A stretch of DNA of 64,000 nt, from contig NZ_SPQK01000018.1 in assembly GCF_004570875.1 (NCBI RefSeq), forward strand, positions 36,177 to 100,176. Direction: 5' to 3'. Source of the stretch: Blastococcus sp. CT_GayMR16. GTDB taxonomy: Bacteria > Actinomycetota > Actinomycetes > Mycobacteriales > Geodermatophilaceae. Shown here piece by piece: positions 24,626-33,424 of this stretch; the stretch's first letter is position 1; every line of letters starts with the position of its first letter. Made by a program: the position numbers and the translations under genes. Below the pieces are notes generated by a model. That model was not told the origin of the DNA and ran no database searches. It saw only the letters and a program-made list of their open reading frames with translations.

Positions 24626-25320
24626 CCGGCGGGTTCCTCGGCCGGCGGGTCCTCCGTGCCGCCCTCGTCGTCGGTGGACTCGTCGGTGCCGTCCTCCTCG
24701 CTGGACCCCTCGTCGGTCGTGGACTCGTCGGTCGTGCCCTCCTCGCCCGTGCCCTCCTCGCCCGTGCCCAGCTCCCCGGTCCCCTCGGGCGGGCACGCGA
24801 GGACGACGGTCACGGTGGTGCCGCGCTGGATGACCTGGTCCGAGGCGGGCGCCCCCTCGGGACGAGCAGGCGGGTCGTACCGGAAGTCGGACACCCGGCA
24901 GAACTCGGCCTCGGGGTCGTCGAACCGCTCCTCGACGAGCGTGCACCGGCCACCACTGCAGTACTCGCGCCCGAACGGCAGGAACTCCTCCGCCGACTGG
25001 CCGATCTGCTCGAAGGCCTCGACGTCGAACGGCCCGCCCGGCCGCGCTCCCGCACCCGTCTCCGGGTCCGGCCCGCCCCCGCGCCCGCCACCGCCGTTCT
25101 CCCCGGTGGTCGCCGCGTCGGTCCGGACGTCGTCCTGCGACCCGTCGTCCGAGCCGCCGTCGTCGGAGCCACCGTCCTCGGAGCGGTCGTCCTGCTCCGC
25201 GGCCGAGGCTGCGGCGGCGTCCGCGGCCTCGTCGACGCCGGTCCCGCTCCCCGCGCAGGAACTCAGCCCCACCGCCAGCAGGAATGCGAAGAGGAGACGC
25301 AAGAACGAGGGACGGGTCAT
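24622..25320 (-). CDS. Secreted acidic lipoprotein, unknown function
   Basis: A protein of 232 residues from ATG 25320, with GGAGG 5 bases upstream. MTRPSFLRLLFAFLLAVG leads to the lipobox LSSC, so it should be anchored outside the membrane. The middle domain (about 100-170) has FLPFGREYCSGGRCTLVEE and a third Cys in EFCRVSDF. Both flanks are low-complexity: Asp/Ser/Gly repeats before it and Glu/Gly/Thr/Asp-rich repeats at the C-terminus (GTGEEGTTDESTTDEGSS). It overlaps the following membrane-protein gene. The acidic tails could bind cations or the wall; that is a guess. Confidence 0.8.
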   Translation of the reverse strand: MTRPSFLRLLFAFLLAVGLSSCAGSGTGVDEAADAAAASAAEQDDRSEDGGSDDGGSDDGSQDDVRTDAATTGENGGGGRGGGPDPETGAGARPGGPFDVEAFEQIGQSAEEFLPFGREYCSGGRCTLVEERFDDPEAEFCRVSDFRYDPPARPEGAPASDQVIQRGTTVTVVLACPPEGTGELGTGEEGTGEEGTTDESTTDEGSSEEDGTDESTDDEGGTEDPPAEEPAG

Positions 25321-25422
25321 GACGACCTCCAGCGGCCGAGGGCCGAGAGGGTCAACGGTTCTCCCGACCTCTGCACCGGTCAAGAGAGATGGGAGCGCCG
25401 CCCGGATACATCCGGCCGACGG

Positions 25423-25611
25423 TCAGTCCTCGATCCGCCAGGAACCCACGATCACGTAGTCGCTGTCGGAGAGCTCCTGCCGCTCCCCCGCCACGAGCGG
25501 AACCTGCTTCATGGCTCCGCCCCAGTAACGCAGGATCCGGCCGAGTTCCGCGGCACGGTTCTTCCCGGCGAGTGCGCCGGCCTCCAGGTCGACCTCGAGC
25601 ACGAATCGCAT
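25423..25611 (-). CDS. Small conserved actinobacterial protein
   Basis: A protein of 62 residues beginning MRFVLEVDLEAGALAG, with ELGRILRYWGGAMKQ in the middle and DSDYVIVGSWRIED at the C-terminus. This alternating strand-helix-strand pattern is familiar from small uncharacterised actinobacterial proteins. AGGA lies 7 bases before ATG 25611. It follows the DUF1992 gene by only 4 bases, so both are on one transcript. Function unknown. Confidence 0.8.
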   Translation of the reverse strand: MRFVLEVDLEAGALAGKNRAAELGRILRYWGGAMKQVPLVAGERQELSDSDYVIVGSWRIED

Positions 25612-25615
25612 CGCG

Positions 25616-26101
25616 TCATCCTGGCCGTCGGCGCCGCCACGGACGAGAGTGCCGCCGCGGTGCCGGCTCGGCGACGACGGGCGCCGGCTCCGGGGCGGGT
25701 CTCGTCCGTTCCCAGCCGACGACCAGCGCGTCGGCGTCCACCAGCCCGACCGGAACCACCGGGGGGTCCTGCGGACGGCGCCAGAACAGGCGCACCCGGT
25801 CGTTGAAGTCCTCGGCGAGCGCGCGGACCGCCGCCTCCGACCGCAGGCCCTCCGCACGCCGCGGGAGGTCCTCCTTCTCCTTCCGCAGCGCCAGGCCTGG
25901 CGGCAGCATCCCGAAGACGTCGAGGTTCTCCTGCCGGGCCTTCTCGATCACCCACGCGACCATCGCGTCCTCGCCGGTTCGGTCCGGCAGGGGCTTGCCC
26001 GCGCCGGCCAGGTCGTCGAAGTCGCCCCGCGCGATCCCCCGCGAGATCTGGGCGTCCACCCAGCTCCCGAAGGACACCCCCGGCGGCTTGCGTTCGGTCA
26101 T
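25616..26101 (-). CDS. DUF1992 (DnaJ-homologue subfamily C) protein
   Basis: A protein of 161 residues. The N-terminal block FGSWVDAQISRGIARGDFDD then LAGAGKPLPD is the DUF1992 signature, and ALRKEKEDLPRRAEGLRSE is the helical part. The C-terminal 30 residues are Pro/Arg-rich and probably disordered. DUF1992 is found alone in bacteria and with J domains in eukaryotes; its bacterial role is not known. ATG 26101 is chosen; GTG 26119 would add six residues. It is divergent from the Nudix gene. Confidence 0.88.
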   Translation of the reverse strand: MTERKPPGVSFGSWVDAQISRGIARGDFDDLAGAGKPLPDRTGEDAMVAWVIEKARQENLDVFGMLPPGLALRKEKEDLPRRAEGLRSEAAVRALAEDFNDRVRLFWRRPQDPPVVPVGLVDADALVVGWERTRPAPEPAPVVAEPAPRRHSRPWRRRRPG

Positions 26102-26139
26102 CGCGTCCCATCGTGACACCGTTCTGCCAGGCTCCGGGA

Positions 26140-26667
26140 GTGCGCACGACGAGCAGCCGGCTGACCTACCAGAACCCCTGGATGCGAGTGCGCGAGGACG
26201 TGATCGAGCGCGACGACGGTTCGGCCGGCCTGTACGGCGTCGTCGAGCGCCCCGACTTCGCGCTGGTCATCCCTGCCGAGCGGAGCGGCTTCTGGCTGGT
26301 CGAGCAGTTCCGCTACCCGCTCGGCCGCAGGTGCTGGGAGTTCCCGCAGGGCACGTGGGGGGAGGGCAAGGACGGCTCGGCGGAAGAGCTGGCCCGTGTC
26401 GAACTCGCCGAGGAGACCGGCATCCGGGCCGGCGAGCTGCGCCGGCTCGGCCACCTGGACCTGGCGCCCGGCATCATGACCCAGGGCTTCGACGTCTGGC
26501 TCGCCACCGACCTGACCGCCGGTCCTACGGCACGCGAGGCGACCGAGGCCGACATGCTCTCGGCGTTCGTGCCGGAGACGGACCTGCGGGCGATGATCGC
26601 CGACGGCCGGTTCACCGACGGGCCGTCACTGGCCGCCTTCAGCCTGCTGTTCCTCGACCGGGGCTGA
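26140..26667 (+). CDS. Nudix hydrolase, ADP-ribose pyrophosphatase-like
   Basis: About 175 residues from GTG 26140. SRLTYQNPWMRVREDVIERD is the N-terminal dimerisation part seen in ADP-ribose pyrophosphatases, and WLVEQFRYPLGRRCWEFPQG leads into the Nudix box. The metal-binding core AEETGI is present, but the box reads VELAEETGI, with Val where the consensus has Arg, and the spacing before it is shorter. It probably hydrolyses a nucleoside diphosphate linked to another group. GTG 26113 is an alternative start. Confidence 0.85.
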   Translation: MRTTSSRLTYQNPWMRVREDVIERDDGSAGLYGVVERPDFALVIPAERSGFWLVEQFRYPLGRRCWEFPQGTWGEGKDGSAEELARVELAEETGIRAGELRRLGHLDLAPGIMTQGFDVWLATDLTAGPTAREATEADMLSAFVPETDLRAMIADGRFTDGPSLAAFSLLFLDRG

Positions 26668-26764
26668 GTCCGCCGGTCGCGGCTTTGTGATCGCACGGTC
26701 CCGATCGGGTGACGCCGCGACGCGCGGTGGTGCACCCGGACGGGCGAGCCAGCAGGCTGTCCGG

Positions 26765-27778
26765 GTGCCGTTGTCCGTCCCCGGTCTGCCGGGCCTCCCG
26801 CCCGAGCTGGCGGGACCCGTGGCGGTACAGCTGGCCAAGCCGGTGGATGCGATCCCCCCGGCGAACGCACTCGTCGGCGGGTGCCTGTACGAGCCCAAGT
26901 GGGACGGCTACCGGCTGGTCGTCGTCCGGACCGGCACCTCGACGCGCGTGTGGTCCAAGCAGGGCCGCGACCTGACCGACCGCTTCCCCGACGTCGCCGC
27001 CGCCGCGCTGGCGCAGGTGCCGGCCGGCACGGTGCTCGACGGCGAGGTCGTGATCTGGAACGGCTCCCGGCTGGACTTCGGGCTGCTGCAGCAGCGGATG
27101 GTCACCGCGGCGGGGCGGATCGGCGCCCTGGTCGCGGCGCACCCGGCGTCCTATGTCGCCTTCGACCTGCTGGCCGCCGGGGGTACCGACCTGCGTGGCC
27201 AGCGGCTGTCGCGCCGCCGCGCCGCGCTGGAGGAGCTCTCCGGGCGCTGGGCACCGCCGATGCAGCTGTCACCCGCCACCGCCGACCCGGAGGAGGCCCG
27301 GCGCTGGTTCGACGACTTCCGGCCGGCGGGCGTCGAGGGCCTGGTCGCCAAGGGCGCCGGCACCCGCTACGCGCCCGGCCGGCGCGAGTGGCTGAAGGTC
27401 AAGTCCTGGGAGACCACCGAGGTGCTGGCCGGCGGGGTCATCGGCCCGATCGACCGGCCCAGCCAGCTCGTCGCCGGGCGCTTCCGCGACGGCGAACTCG
27501 TCGTCGTCGGCCGCACCAGTCCGCTCTCCCCGCGCCAGGCCGCCGAGCTCGCCGCCGCGCTGCGCCCCGCCGACGACGACCATCCCTGGCCCGATCGGAT
27601 CGGCACCGGACGGTTCGGCGGCGGCAGGCTGTCGGTGCCACTGACCCGCGTCGACCCGGGCGTCGTCGTCGAGGTCAGCGCCGACGCGGCGTTGCAGGCC
27701 GGCGTCTTCCGGCACCCCCTGCGCTTCGTGCGGGTGCGCCCGGACCTGGAGCCCGGCGACCTCCCGCCGATCCCCTGA
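26765..27778 (+). CDS. ATP-dependent DNA ligase (LigC-type)
   Basis: A protein of 337 residues from GTG 26765. EPKWDGYRLVVVR contains the KxDG adenylation motif. VLDGEVVIW, YVAFDLLAAGG, EGLVAKGAGTRYAPG and WLKVKSW are ligase motifs III, IIIa, IV and V in order, and a C-terminal OB fold follows (VLAGGVIGP...). It lacks the polymerase and nuclease domains of full LigD, so it resembles the stand-alone LigC ligases of actinobacteria used in repair. GTG 26765 is preferred over an earlier in-frame start at 26687 because the leader is not ligase-like. It ends at a convergent hairpin. Confidence 0.92.
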   Translation: MPLSVPGLPGLPPELAGPVAVQLAKPVDAIPPANALVGGCLYEPKWDGYRLVVVRTGTSTRVWSKQGRDLTDRFPDVAAAALAQVPAGTVLDGEVVIWNGSRLDFGLLQQRMVTAAGRIGALVAAHPASYVAFDLLAAGGTDLRGQRLSRRRAALEELSGRWAPPMQLSPATADPEEARRWFDDFRPAGVEGLVAKGAGTRYAPGRREWLKVKSWETTEVLAGGVIGPIDRPSQLVAGRFRDGELVVVGRTSPLSPRQAAELAAALRPADDDHPWPDRIGTGRFGGGRLSVPLTRVDPGVVVEVSADAALQAGVFRHPLRFVRVRPDLEPGDLPPIP

Positions 27779-27794
27779 CCCACACGGGGGTCAG
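27775..27794. terminator. Short bidirectional hairpin
   Basis: CTGACCC (27775-27781) pairs with GGGTCAG (27788-27794) around a 6-base loop. The ligase stop codon lies inside the first arm. It lies between the convergent ligase and ABC permease genes. A 7-bp stem is modest, so activity is uncertain. Confidence 0.5.
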
Positions 27795-27800
27795 TCCGCC

Positions 27801-28704
27801 TCAGCGGGCGGTGAGGCCGCGGCGGGTGAGCACCCGCCGCTCGAGCGGGGCGAACACCAGCAGCTCGATCGCCACCCCCACCGCGAGGATCAGCGTGATC
27901 GACGTGATGACCAGCGACATCTGGGACAGCTCGCGGCCGATGTTGAGCAGCTGGCCGAGACCCTGACCCAGGTTGGGCGAGTAGGTGATCAGCTCGGCGG
28001 CCATGAGCGAGCGCCAGGCGAAGGCCCAGCCCTGGCGGAGACCCCCGAGGTAACCGGGGAGAGCGGCCGGCAGGAGGACGTACCGGATGCGCCCCAGCGC
28101 CGAGAGCCCGAGCACGCGGCCGACCCGGTCGAACAGCGGCGGCACCTGCTTCAGGCCGCTCAGCAGGCCGTTGGCGATCGACGGCACCGCGCCCAGGAGG
28201 ACGACGGTGTAGATGGCGGCGTTGGAGAGCGAGAACCAGATGATCGCCGCGGGCACCCAGGCCACGGACGGCAGGCTCTGCAGCCCGCTGACGATGGGAC
28301 CGATGGCGGCCCGCAGCCAGCGGCTCCACCACATCGCGAGACCGAGCAGGCTGCCGATCACCAGCGACATCGCGAAGCCCACCGCGCCGCGGCTCAGGCT
28401 CGTCCAGATCGCCTCGGCCGCGCTGCCGTCCTGCACGGTCTCCCAGAACTTCTGCGCCACGTCCGCCGGGGACGGGAGCACGTAGGAGGGCTTCAGCTCC
28501 GCGAGGTAGGCCAGCTCCCACACCCCGACGAGGAGTGCGAGGAACACGATCGGCGGGAGCACCGAGCGGACGAACCGCTTGCCGAGACCCGGCCCGGCCG
28601 GAAGGTCCGGCGACGCGTCGAGGGCGTCGAGCCCGGCCTCCACGTCGCGGTTCTCGACGTCCTGCCGCTCGACGAGGGCCAGGCCCGGCCGCCCCGAGCT
28701 GTCG

Positions 28705-28715
<11 letters not shown>
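27801..28715 (-). CDS. ABC importer permease, SsuC/TauC/NrtB type
   Basis: A protein of 304 residues. A cytoplasmic N-terminus of about 45 residues precedes six helices. LGRIRYVLLPAALPGYLGGLRQGWAFAWR carries the permease EAA-like loop that docks on the ATPase (key residues LPAALPG...G), and SWP-type spacing fits the nitrate/sulfonate/taurine family. It should form the membrane channel for the adjacent lipoprotein and ATPase. The start overlaps the ATPase gene by 11 bases. The substrate class is judged from the solute-binding protein and from the cysteine-containing leader; aliphatic sulfonates are most likely. Confidence 0.9.
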
Positions 28716-29514
<799 letters not shown>

Positions 29515-29545
29515 GTCGAACTCCTGAATCGGGCGGGGAAGCAGG

Positions 29546-30634
29546 TCACTCGTCGCCGAGGCCGCCGGCCGAGACCGTGTCGAGGCCCTGGTCGTCGAGG
29601 ATGGCGTTGAGCGGGGTGAGGTCGTAGATGCCGTCGAGGTCGGTCTCTTCGCTGGTGCCGGCGGCGACGCCGTTCTCGGCCGACTGCTTCAGGGCCGACG
29701 CGATCGGGTCGTAGGTGACCGTGAGCTCGCCCCAGGCGCGGTCGAGCACCTCGGTGCCGAGCGGCTTGCCACCGGCGGCCTCGAGACCCGCGTTCACCGC
29801 GGTCTTCGCGGCAGCGGCGTCACCGGTGGCCAGTTCGACCGCGGCGACGTGCCCGCGCAGCAGGGCCGCGACCGTGTCCGGGTACTGCTCGAGGAACTCG
29901 GTGCGCACGATCAGGTGGGTGGTCGTGAACTCGCCGTCGGGCCACAGGTCCTTCTCGTTGACGAGGACGTGGCCGCCTCCCTCGAGCACCAGCCGGGACG
30001 CGAAGGGCTCCGGCAGCCAGGCACCGTCGAGCTCGCCGGTCTGGAAGAGGTTGAGGACGTCGGCGTTGGCCGTCGGCGCGATCGTCACGTCGCCGCCGCC
30101 GTCGACGCTGTTCTCCAGGCCCTCGTCGGTGAGCCACGTCCGGAGTGCGACGTCCTGCGTGTTGCCCAGCTGGGGGCTGGCGAGCGTGGTGCCCTCCAGG
30201 TCGTCGGAGGAGTCGATCCCCTCGCGGACGACGAGCTGCGCGCCGCCGGAGGCCGCGCCGGCGATGATGCGGATGGCGTCGCCGTCGCTCTGCCCGTAGG
30301 CGTTGATCGTGGGGCTGGGCCCGATGTAGGCGGCGTCCAGGGCGCCGGCGAACAGTGCCTCGACCTCGTCCGGTCCGGCGTTGAAGACCTGGGTGGTGAG
30401 CTTCGTGTCGCCGAGCTCGTCGGCGAACAGGCCCTCGTTGACGCCGATCAGGGCCGCGGCGTGGGTGACGTTGGCGAAGTAGCCCAGGCGGAGCTCGTCG
30501 GCGGCCGCCGAGCCCGAGTCGGCGCTGCTCGTGCCGCCGCAAGCGGCCAGGAGGGCGGCGACGGGCACGAGGGGAAGCAGGGACAGCGTGCGGCGGAGCC
30601 TCGCGTGATTGAGCAGAGTGCGGTTGGTCGGCAT
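29546..30634 (-). CDS. Solute-binding lipoprotein, SsuA/NrtA/TauA type
   Basis: A protein of 362 residues from ATG 30634. The signal peptide ends in the lipobox LAAC, so the mature protein is lipid-anchored outside the membrane. LRLGYFANVTHAAALIGVN, FAGALDAAYIGPSPTINAYG and WLPEPFASRLVLEGGG are the conserved ligand-binding blocks of the sulfonate/nitrate family. It delivers substrate to the adjacent permease. GAGG lies only 4 bases before the ATG and forms part of a stem with upstream sequence, suggesting translational control by the leader peptide upstream. Confidence 0.92.
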   Translation of the reverse strand: MPTNRTLLNHARLRRTLSLLPLVPVAALLAACGGTSSADSGSAAADELRLGYFANVTHAAALIGVNEGLFADELGDTKLTTQVFNAGPDEVEALFAGALDAAYIGPSPTINAYGQSDGDAIRIIAGAASGGAQLVVREGIDSSDDLEGTTLASPQLGNTQDVALRTWLTDEGLENSVDGGGDVTIAPTANADVLNLFQTGELDGAWLPEPFASRLVLEGGGHVLVNEKDLWPDGEFTTTHLIVRTEFLEQYPDTVAALLRGHVAAVELATGDAAAAKTAVNAGLEAAGGKPLGTEVLDRAWGELTVTYDPIASALKQSAENGVAAGTSEETDLDGIYDLTPLNAILDDQGLDTVSAGGLGDE

Positions 30635-30638
30635 TGTT

Positions 30639-30697
30639 CCTCGTCGAGGCGAGGGCACGCGGACACGGCGACGGGCTCAGGGCAGGCGTCGACGAGG
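30639..30697 (-). promoter_or_regulatory. Candidate SD-sequestering stem upstream of ABC importer
   Basis: On the transcript, CCTCGTCGA (complement of 30689-30697) can pair perfectly over 9 bp with TCGACGAGG (complement of 30639-30647). The downstream arm contains the GAGG ribosome-binding site of the solute-binding protein, 4 bases before its ATG. The upstream arm begins about 30 bases after the leader-peptide stop. Ribosome position on the leader could decide whether the stem forms. This is an inference from pairing only. Confidence 0.45.
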
Positions 30698-30726
30698 CCG
30701 CGCGCCCGGGATGAAAGGGGCGGCGG

Positions 30727-30807
30727 TCAGGCCGACGGACAGAGAGCCGAGCTCAGCCAGCCGTGGTCCAGGTGGCGGCAGGCCACGAGGAGGGGCAGCT
30801 GAGGCAT
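30727..30807 (-). CDS. Putative cysteine-containing leader peptide
   Basis: A 26-residue frame from ATG 30807 to TGA 30727, placed 92 bases before the solute-binding protein gene. It reads MPQLPLLVACRHLDHGW, then LSSALCPSA. The CRHLDHGWLSSALC part matches the loose pattern (RRHVDL..V.SALC) of short leader peptides that I know from sulfur and cysteine-related operons in actinobacteria. Cys codons at positions 10 and 23 would let translation respond to charged tRNA-Cys, making sulfonate import sensitive to sulfur supply. No strong SD precedes it. Family match is from memory and not proved. Confidence 0.55.
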   Translation of the reverse strand: MPQLPLLVACRHLDHGWLSSALCPSA

Positions 30808-30889
30808 GGCCGAAGAGTAACTCACATGTTCTGCACCGGGTTAGTGGGGTTTCGCCGTCCGCAGGAGACCTGACTCACATATGGACGGC

Positions 30890-31402
30890 TCAGGAGTCCT
30901 GGGGCACCCGGCCGAGCGCGACGAGGAGGCGCCGCAGCAGGTCGGCCAGTTGGTTCCGCTCGGCGGTCGACAGCCCGTCGAGGAGTTTCCGCTCCGTCTC
31001 CAGGTGGTCGGGCAGTGCGGCGTCCAGGGCCTCCCGGCCGGCCGTCGTCAGCGTCACCACGACCGCTCGGCCGTCGGCCTCGCTGCGCTCGCGGGTGATG
31101 AGGCCCTTCTCCTCCAGCCGGTCCAGCCGCTGGGTGATCGCGCCCGAGGTCACCAGCGCCGAGCGCATCAGTGCCGTGGGGGTCAGCTGATAGGGCCGGC
31201 CCGCCCGGCGCAGCGCCGCCAGGACGTCGAAGGACGGCGCATCGAGCCCGTACCGGGAGAAGGTGGCGCGCTGGGCGAGGAAGACCTCGCGCTGCAGCTG
31301 GGTGATCCGCCCGATGATCCCCATCGGCGAGCAGTCCAGATCGGGGCGCTCCCGGCCCCACTGCTCGAGGATCTGGTCGACCGCGTCCTCCACGTCGCTC
31401 AC
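30890..31402 (-). CDS. MarR family transcriptional regulator
   Basis: A protein of 170 residues from GTG 31402. The winged helix reads LTPTALMRSALVTSGAITQR, and the wing LITRERSEADGRAVVVTLT includes the conserved DxRxxxxxLT. An N-terminal dimerisation helix (LQREVFLAQRATFSRYGLD) is present. The GTG overlaps the stop of the upstream NmrA-like gene (GTGA), so the regulator is co-translated with that reductase and probably controls the same unit. Its distance from the ABC importer (a separate leader and promoter region) argues against control of that operon. Confidence 0.9.
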   Translation of the reverse strand: MSDVEDAVDQILEQWGRERPDLDCSPMGIIGRITQLQREVFLAQRATFSRYGLDAPSFDVLAALRRAGRPYQLTPTALMRSALVTSGAITQRLDRLEEKGLITRERSEADGRAVVVTLTTAGREALDAALPDHLETERKLLDGLSTAERNQLADLLRRLLVALGRVPQDS

Positions 31403-32250
31403 CGTAGTTCGCCCACGGCACCGGGGAGTTCCTGATCCGCCAGGTGCTCGGCGAGTGTCCGCGCCGGGCGGCCCAGCAACGACTCCAGGACCCGGGGACT
31501 GCCCGTGAACCCGTGCGCCCGGTAGTGGTCGAACATCAGCCGGCTGCAGCGTGCGGCGTAGCCGGCCGGGACCGGTCCGTCCGGGACGGCGTCCACCGCG
31601 CGGACCTCTCGGCCCAGCCATGCGCCCAGGCGCTCGGCGATCCGCGGCGCGGTCAGCGGCTCCGGCCCGACGGCCTCGAAGGTCCCGCCGTCCAGCCCGT
31701 CCTCGGTGAGCAGGACGGCGGCCGCCTCGGCGACGTCGCTCAGGTCCACCAGTGACTGCGCCTGCGTCAGGCCCCACGGACTGCCGAACGTGCCGGTCGC
31801 GGCCACGTCGGCGAGCTGACCGTCAAGGTTGTCCGCGTAGGCGCACGGCTGCAGCACCCGCCAGGTCAGGCCGCTGGCGTCCAGGGCCTCCTCGACCCGG
31901 TCCTTCGCCGCGTGGTGCGGCATCGACCGGGCCTGCGGGCGGAGCACCGAGTGGTAGACGACCCGGCCGACGCTCGCGCGCCGCGCCGCGGAGAGCAGTG
32001 CCACGGCCCCCGCCGTCTCCGCCGGATCGAAGTTGGGCCAGATCAGGTAGAGGGCGTCGGCTCCGGTCAGCAGCGGCTCGACGGCCGCGGGATCGGTGAG
32101 GTCGGTGGCGACGACGTCGGCGCTGAGCGCGGTCAGCTCCGGGCGGGGCTGTGAGCTGCCGACGAGGGCGCGCACCCGCTGGCCCCGGGACCACAGCGCC
32201 CGGACGACGGCCGCACCGGTCCGGCCGCCCGCTGCCGTCACCACGATCAC
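31399..32250 (-). CDS. NmrA-like NAD(P)-binding protein
   Basis: A protein of 283 residues from GTG 32250. The Rossmann start MIVVTAAGGRTGAAVVRALW is an atypical SDR, where the glycine motif is AAGGRTG. VYHSVLRPQARSMPHHAAKDR shows no classical YxxxK, as in NmrA/QOR2-type proteins, which sense or use NADPH. Later blocks (LTWRVLQPCAYADNL, LVDLSDVAEAAAVLL) fit the family. It may be an NADPH:quinone reductase or a redox sensor. It is translationally coupled to a MarR regulator, a common pairing for quinone or electrophile response. Confidence 0.88.
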   Translation of the reverse strand: MIVVTAAGGRTGAAVVRALWSRGQRVRALVGSSQPRPELTALSADVVATDLTDPAAVEPLLTGADALYLIWPNFDPAETAGAVALLSAARRASVGRVVYHSVLRPQARSMPHHAAKDRVEEALDASGLTWRVLQPCAYADNLDGQLADVAATGTFGSPWGLTQAQSLVDLSDVAEAAAVLLTEDGLDGGTFEAVGPEPLTAPRIAERLGAWLGREVRAVDAVPDGPVPAGYAARCSRLMFDHYRAHGFTGSPRVLESLLGRPARTLAEHLADQELPGAVGELR

Positions 32251-32302
32251 CGGGGTACCTCAACAGTGAGAGATCGCCCCCGTCAAGGCGACGCTCGGGA
32301 GG

Positions 32303-33325
32303 TCAGCGCAGGCGCGTGCTCAACCGGACGGAGAGGCCCTGATCGGTGGGCAGCACGTCGACGTGGTCCCAGAGCTTGCGGGCCAGCCATAGCCCCATCC
32401 CGCCGAGGGAGAGGTCGAGGCCGTGCGCGGGGGTGAAGCCGCTGAACGGGTCACTGTAGGTGGTGCCCCGGTCGCTGATGACGCAGATGATGCGGTCGCC
32501 GTCGGCCCAGACCCGGGCGGAGACCGGCCGGACGCCGTGCCGGAACGCGTTCGCGGCGATCTCGCTGGTCGCCAGGTGGAGGTCCTCCTGCTGGTCGCGG
32601 TCCGGGACCAGCGTGGCGAGCACGGCGCCGAGCTGGTGCCGGAGGCCGGCGAGCGTGGGCGCGTTCTCGACGTAGAAGAACGGGTCGCCGTCCTCGACCG
32701 GGGCGCGGGGCAGCGGCAGGGATGGGATGTAGACCCCTGGGTCCTGGAAGCCCGCGCTCACCGACCAGGACGTGCCCCGGACCAGCTGCGGATGGGTCGC
32801 CGCGGCGCTCTCGACCACCGGACCCGCGAGCCGGCGCCGATCGTAGAGGCAGATCGCCGACACCGGGGCCTCGCCCAGGAGCCGGTTGTAGACGGACTCG
32901 AAGCGCTGCCCCTCGCGCCAGTCGGCGGGATCCTCGCCGAAGTCCACCTCGGCCAGGACGCGGAACCGGCCGGACCCGCCGTCCGCTCCGCCGGCGACGG
33001 CCCGCTCCAGGTACCGGCGGCACATCGTGAGGGCGTCCGGGGCGCGGGCACCCAGCAGGCTCATCCGGGGCTCGGACTCGATGGCCCGCGCCTGCTCCCC
33101 GAGCTCCTTGGCGAGGAGCGCGACCGTGTCGGGGGGGCAGGTGAGGGCGACGAGGTCACCGGCGCGGAGGCCCGCCTCCAGGAAGGGGAGGGCGGCGGCG
33201 AGCATCTCGTCCTGGGTGGTGATGATCGCGGCCCCGTGACCGTGGTTCACCACGGCCTGGTCACCGACTGCTTGGGACGTGCGGCGTGACCCGGGCGTCG
33301 AACAGTCCGTCGCTGCGCCGTCCAC
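32303..33325 (-). CDS. MEDS-domain sensor with anti-sigma-like HATPase
   Basis: About 340 residues. The N-terminal part (about 30-190; AAIITTQDEMLAAALPFLEA, LVALTCPPDT) is a MEDS domain, the sensory module of DcmR-type proteins. The C-terminal part (about 210-340) is a HATPase_c_2 of the RsbW type, with the N-box TSEIAANAFRHG, ISDRGTTYSDPFSG and GLDLSLGGMGLWLARKL. Such fusions are thought to bind ATP and control a sigma factor or antagonist by phosphorylation. The GTG at 33325 is uncertain; in-frame GTGs at 33268 and 33250 are alternatives. It stands alone. Confidence 0.85.
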   Translation of the reverse strand: MDGAATDCSTPGSRRTSQAVGDQAVVNHGHGAAIITTQDEMLAAALPFLEAGLRAGDLVALTCPPDTVALLAKELGEQARAIESEPRMSLLGARAPDALTMCRRYLERAVAGGADGGSGRFRVLAEVDFGEDPADWREGQRFESVYNRLLGEAPVSAICLYDRRRLAGPVVESAAATHPQLVRGTSWSVSAGFQDPGVYIPSLPLPRAPVEDGDPFFYVENAPTLAGLRHQLGAVLATLVPDRDQQEDLHLATSEIAANAFRHGVRPVSARVWADGDRIICVISDRGTTYSDPFSGFTPAHGLDLSLGGMGLWLARKLWDHVDVLPTDQGLSVRLSTRLR

Positions 33326-33424
33326 CAGCCCCTCGACCCGTCCACGGCCGGTGGGCTCCAGCCGATAGAACGCTCATTCTGAGACATGCAAGTCAGGAAC
33401 TCGACACCGGGGCCGACCGGCGTG

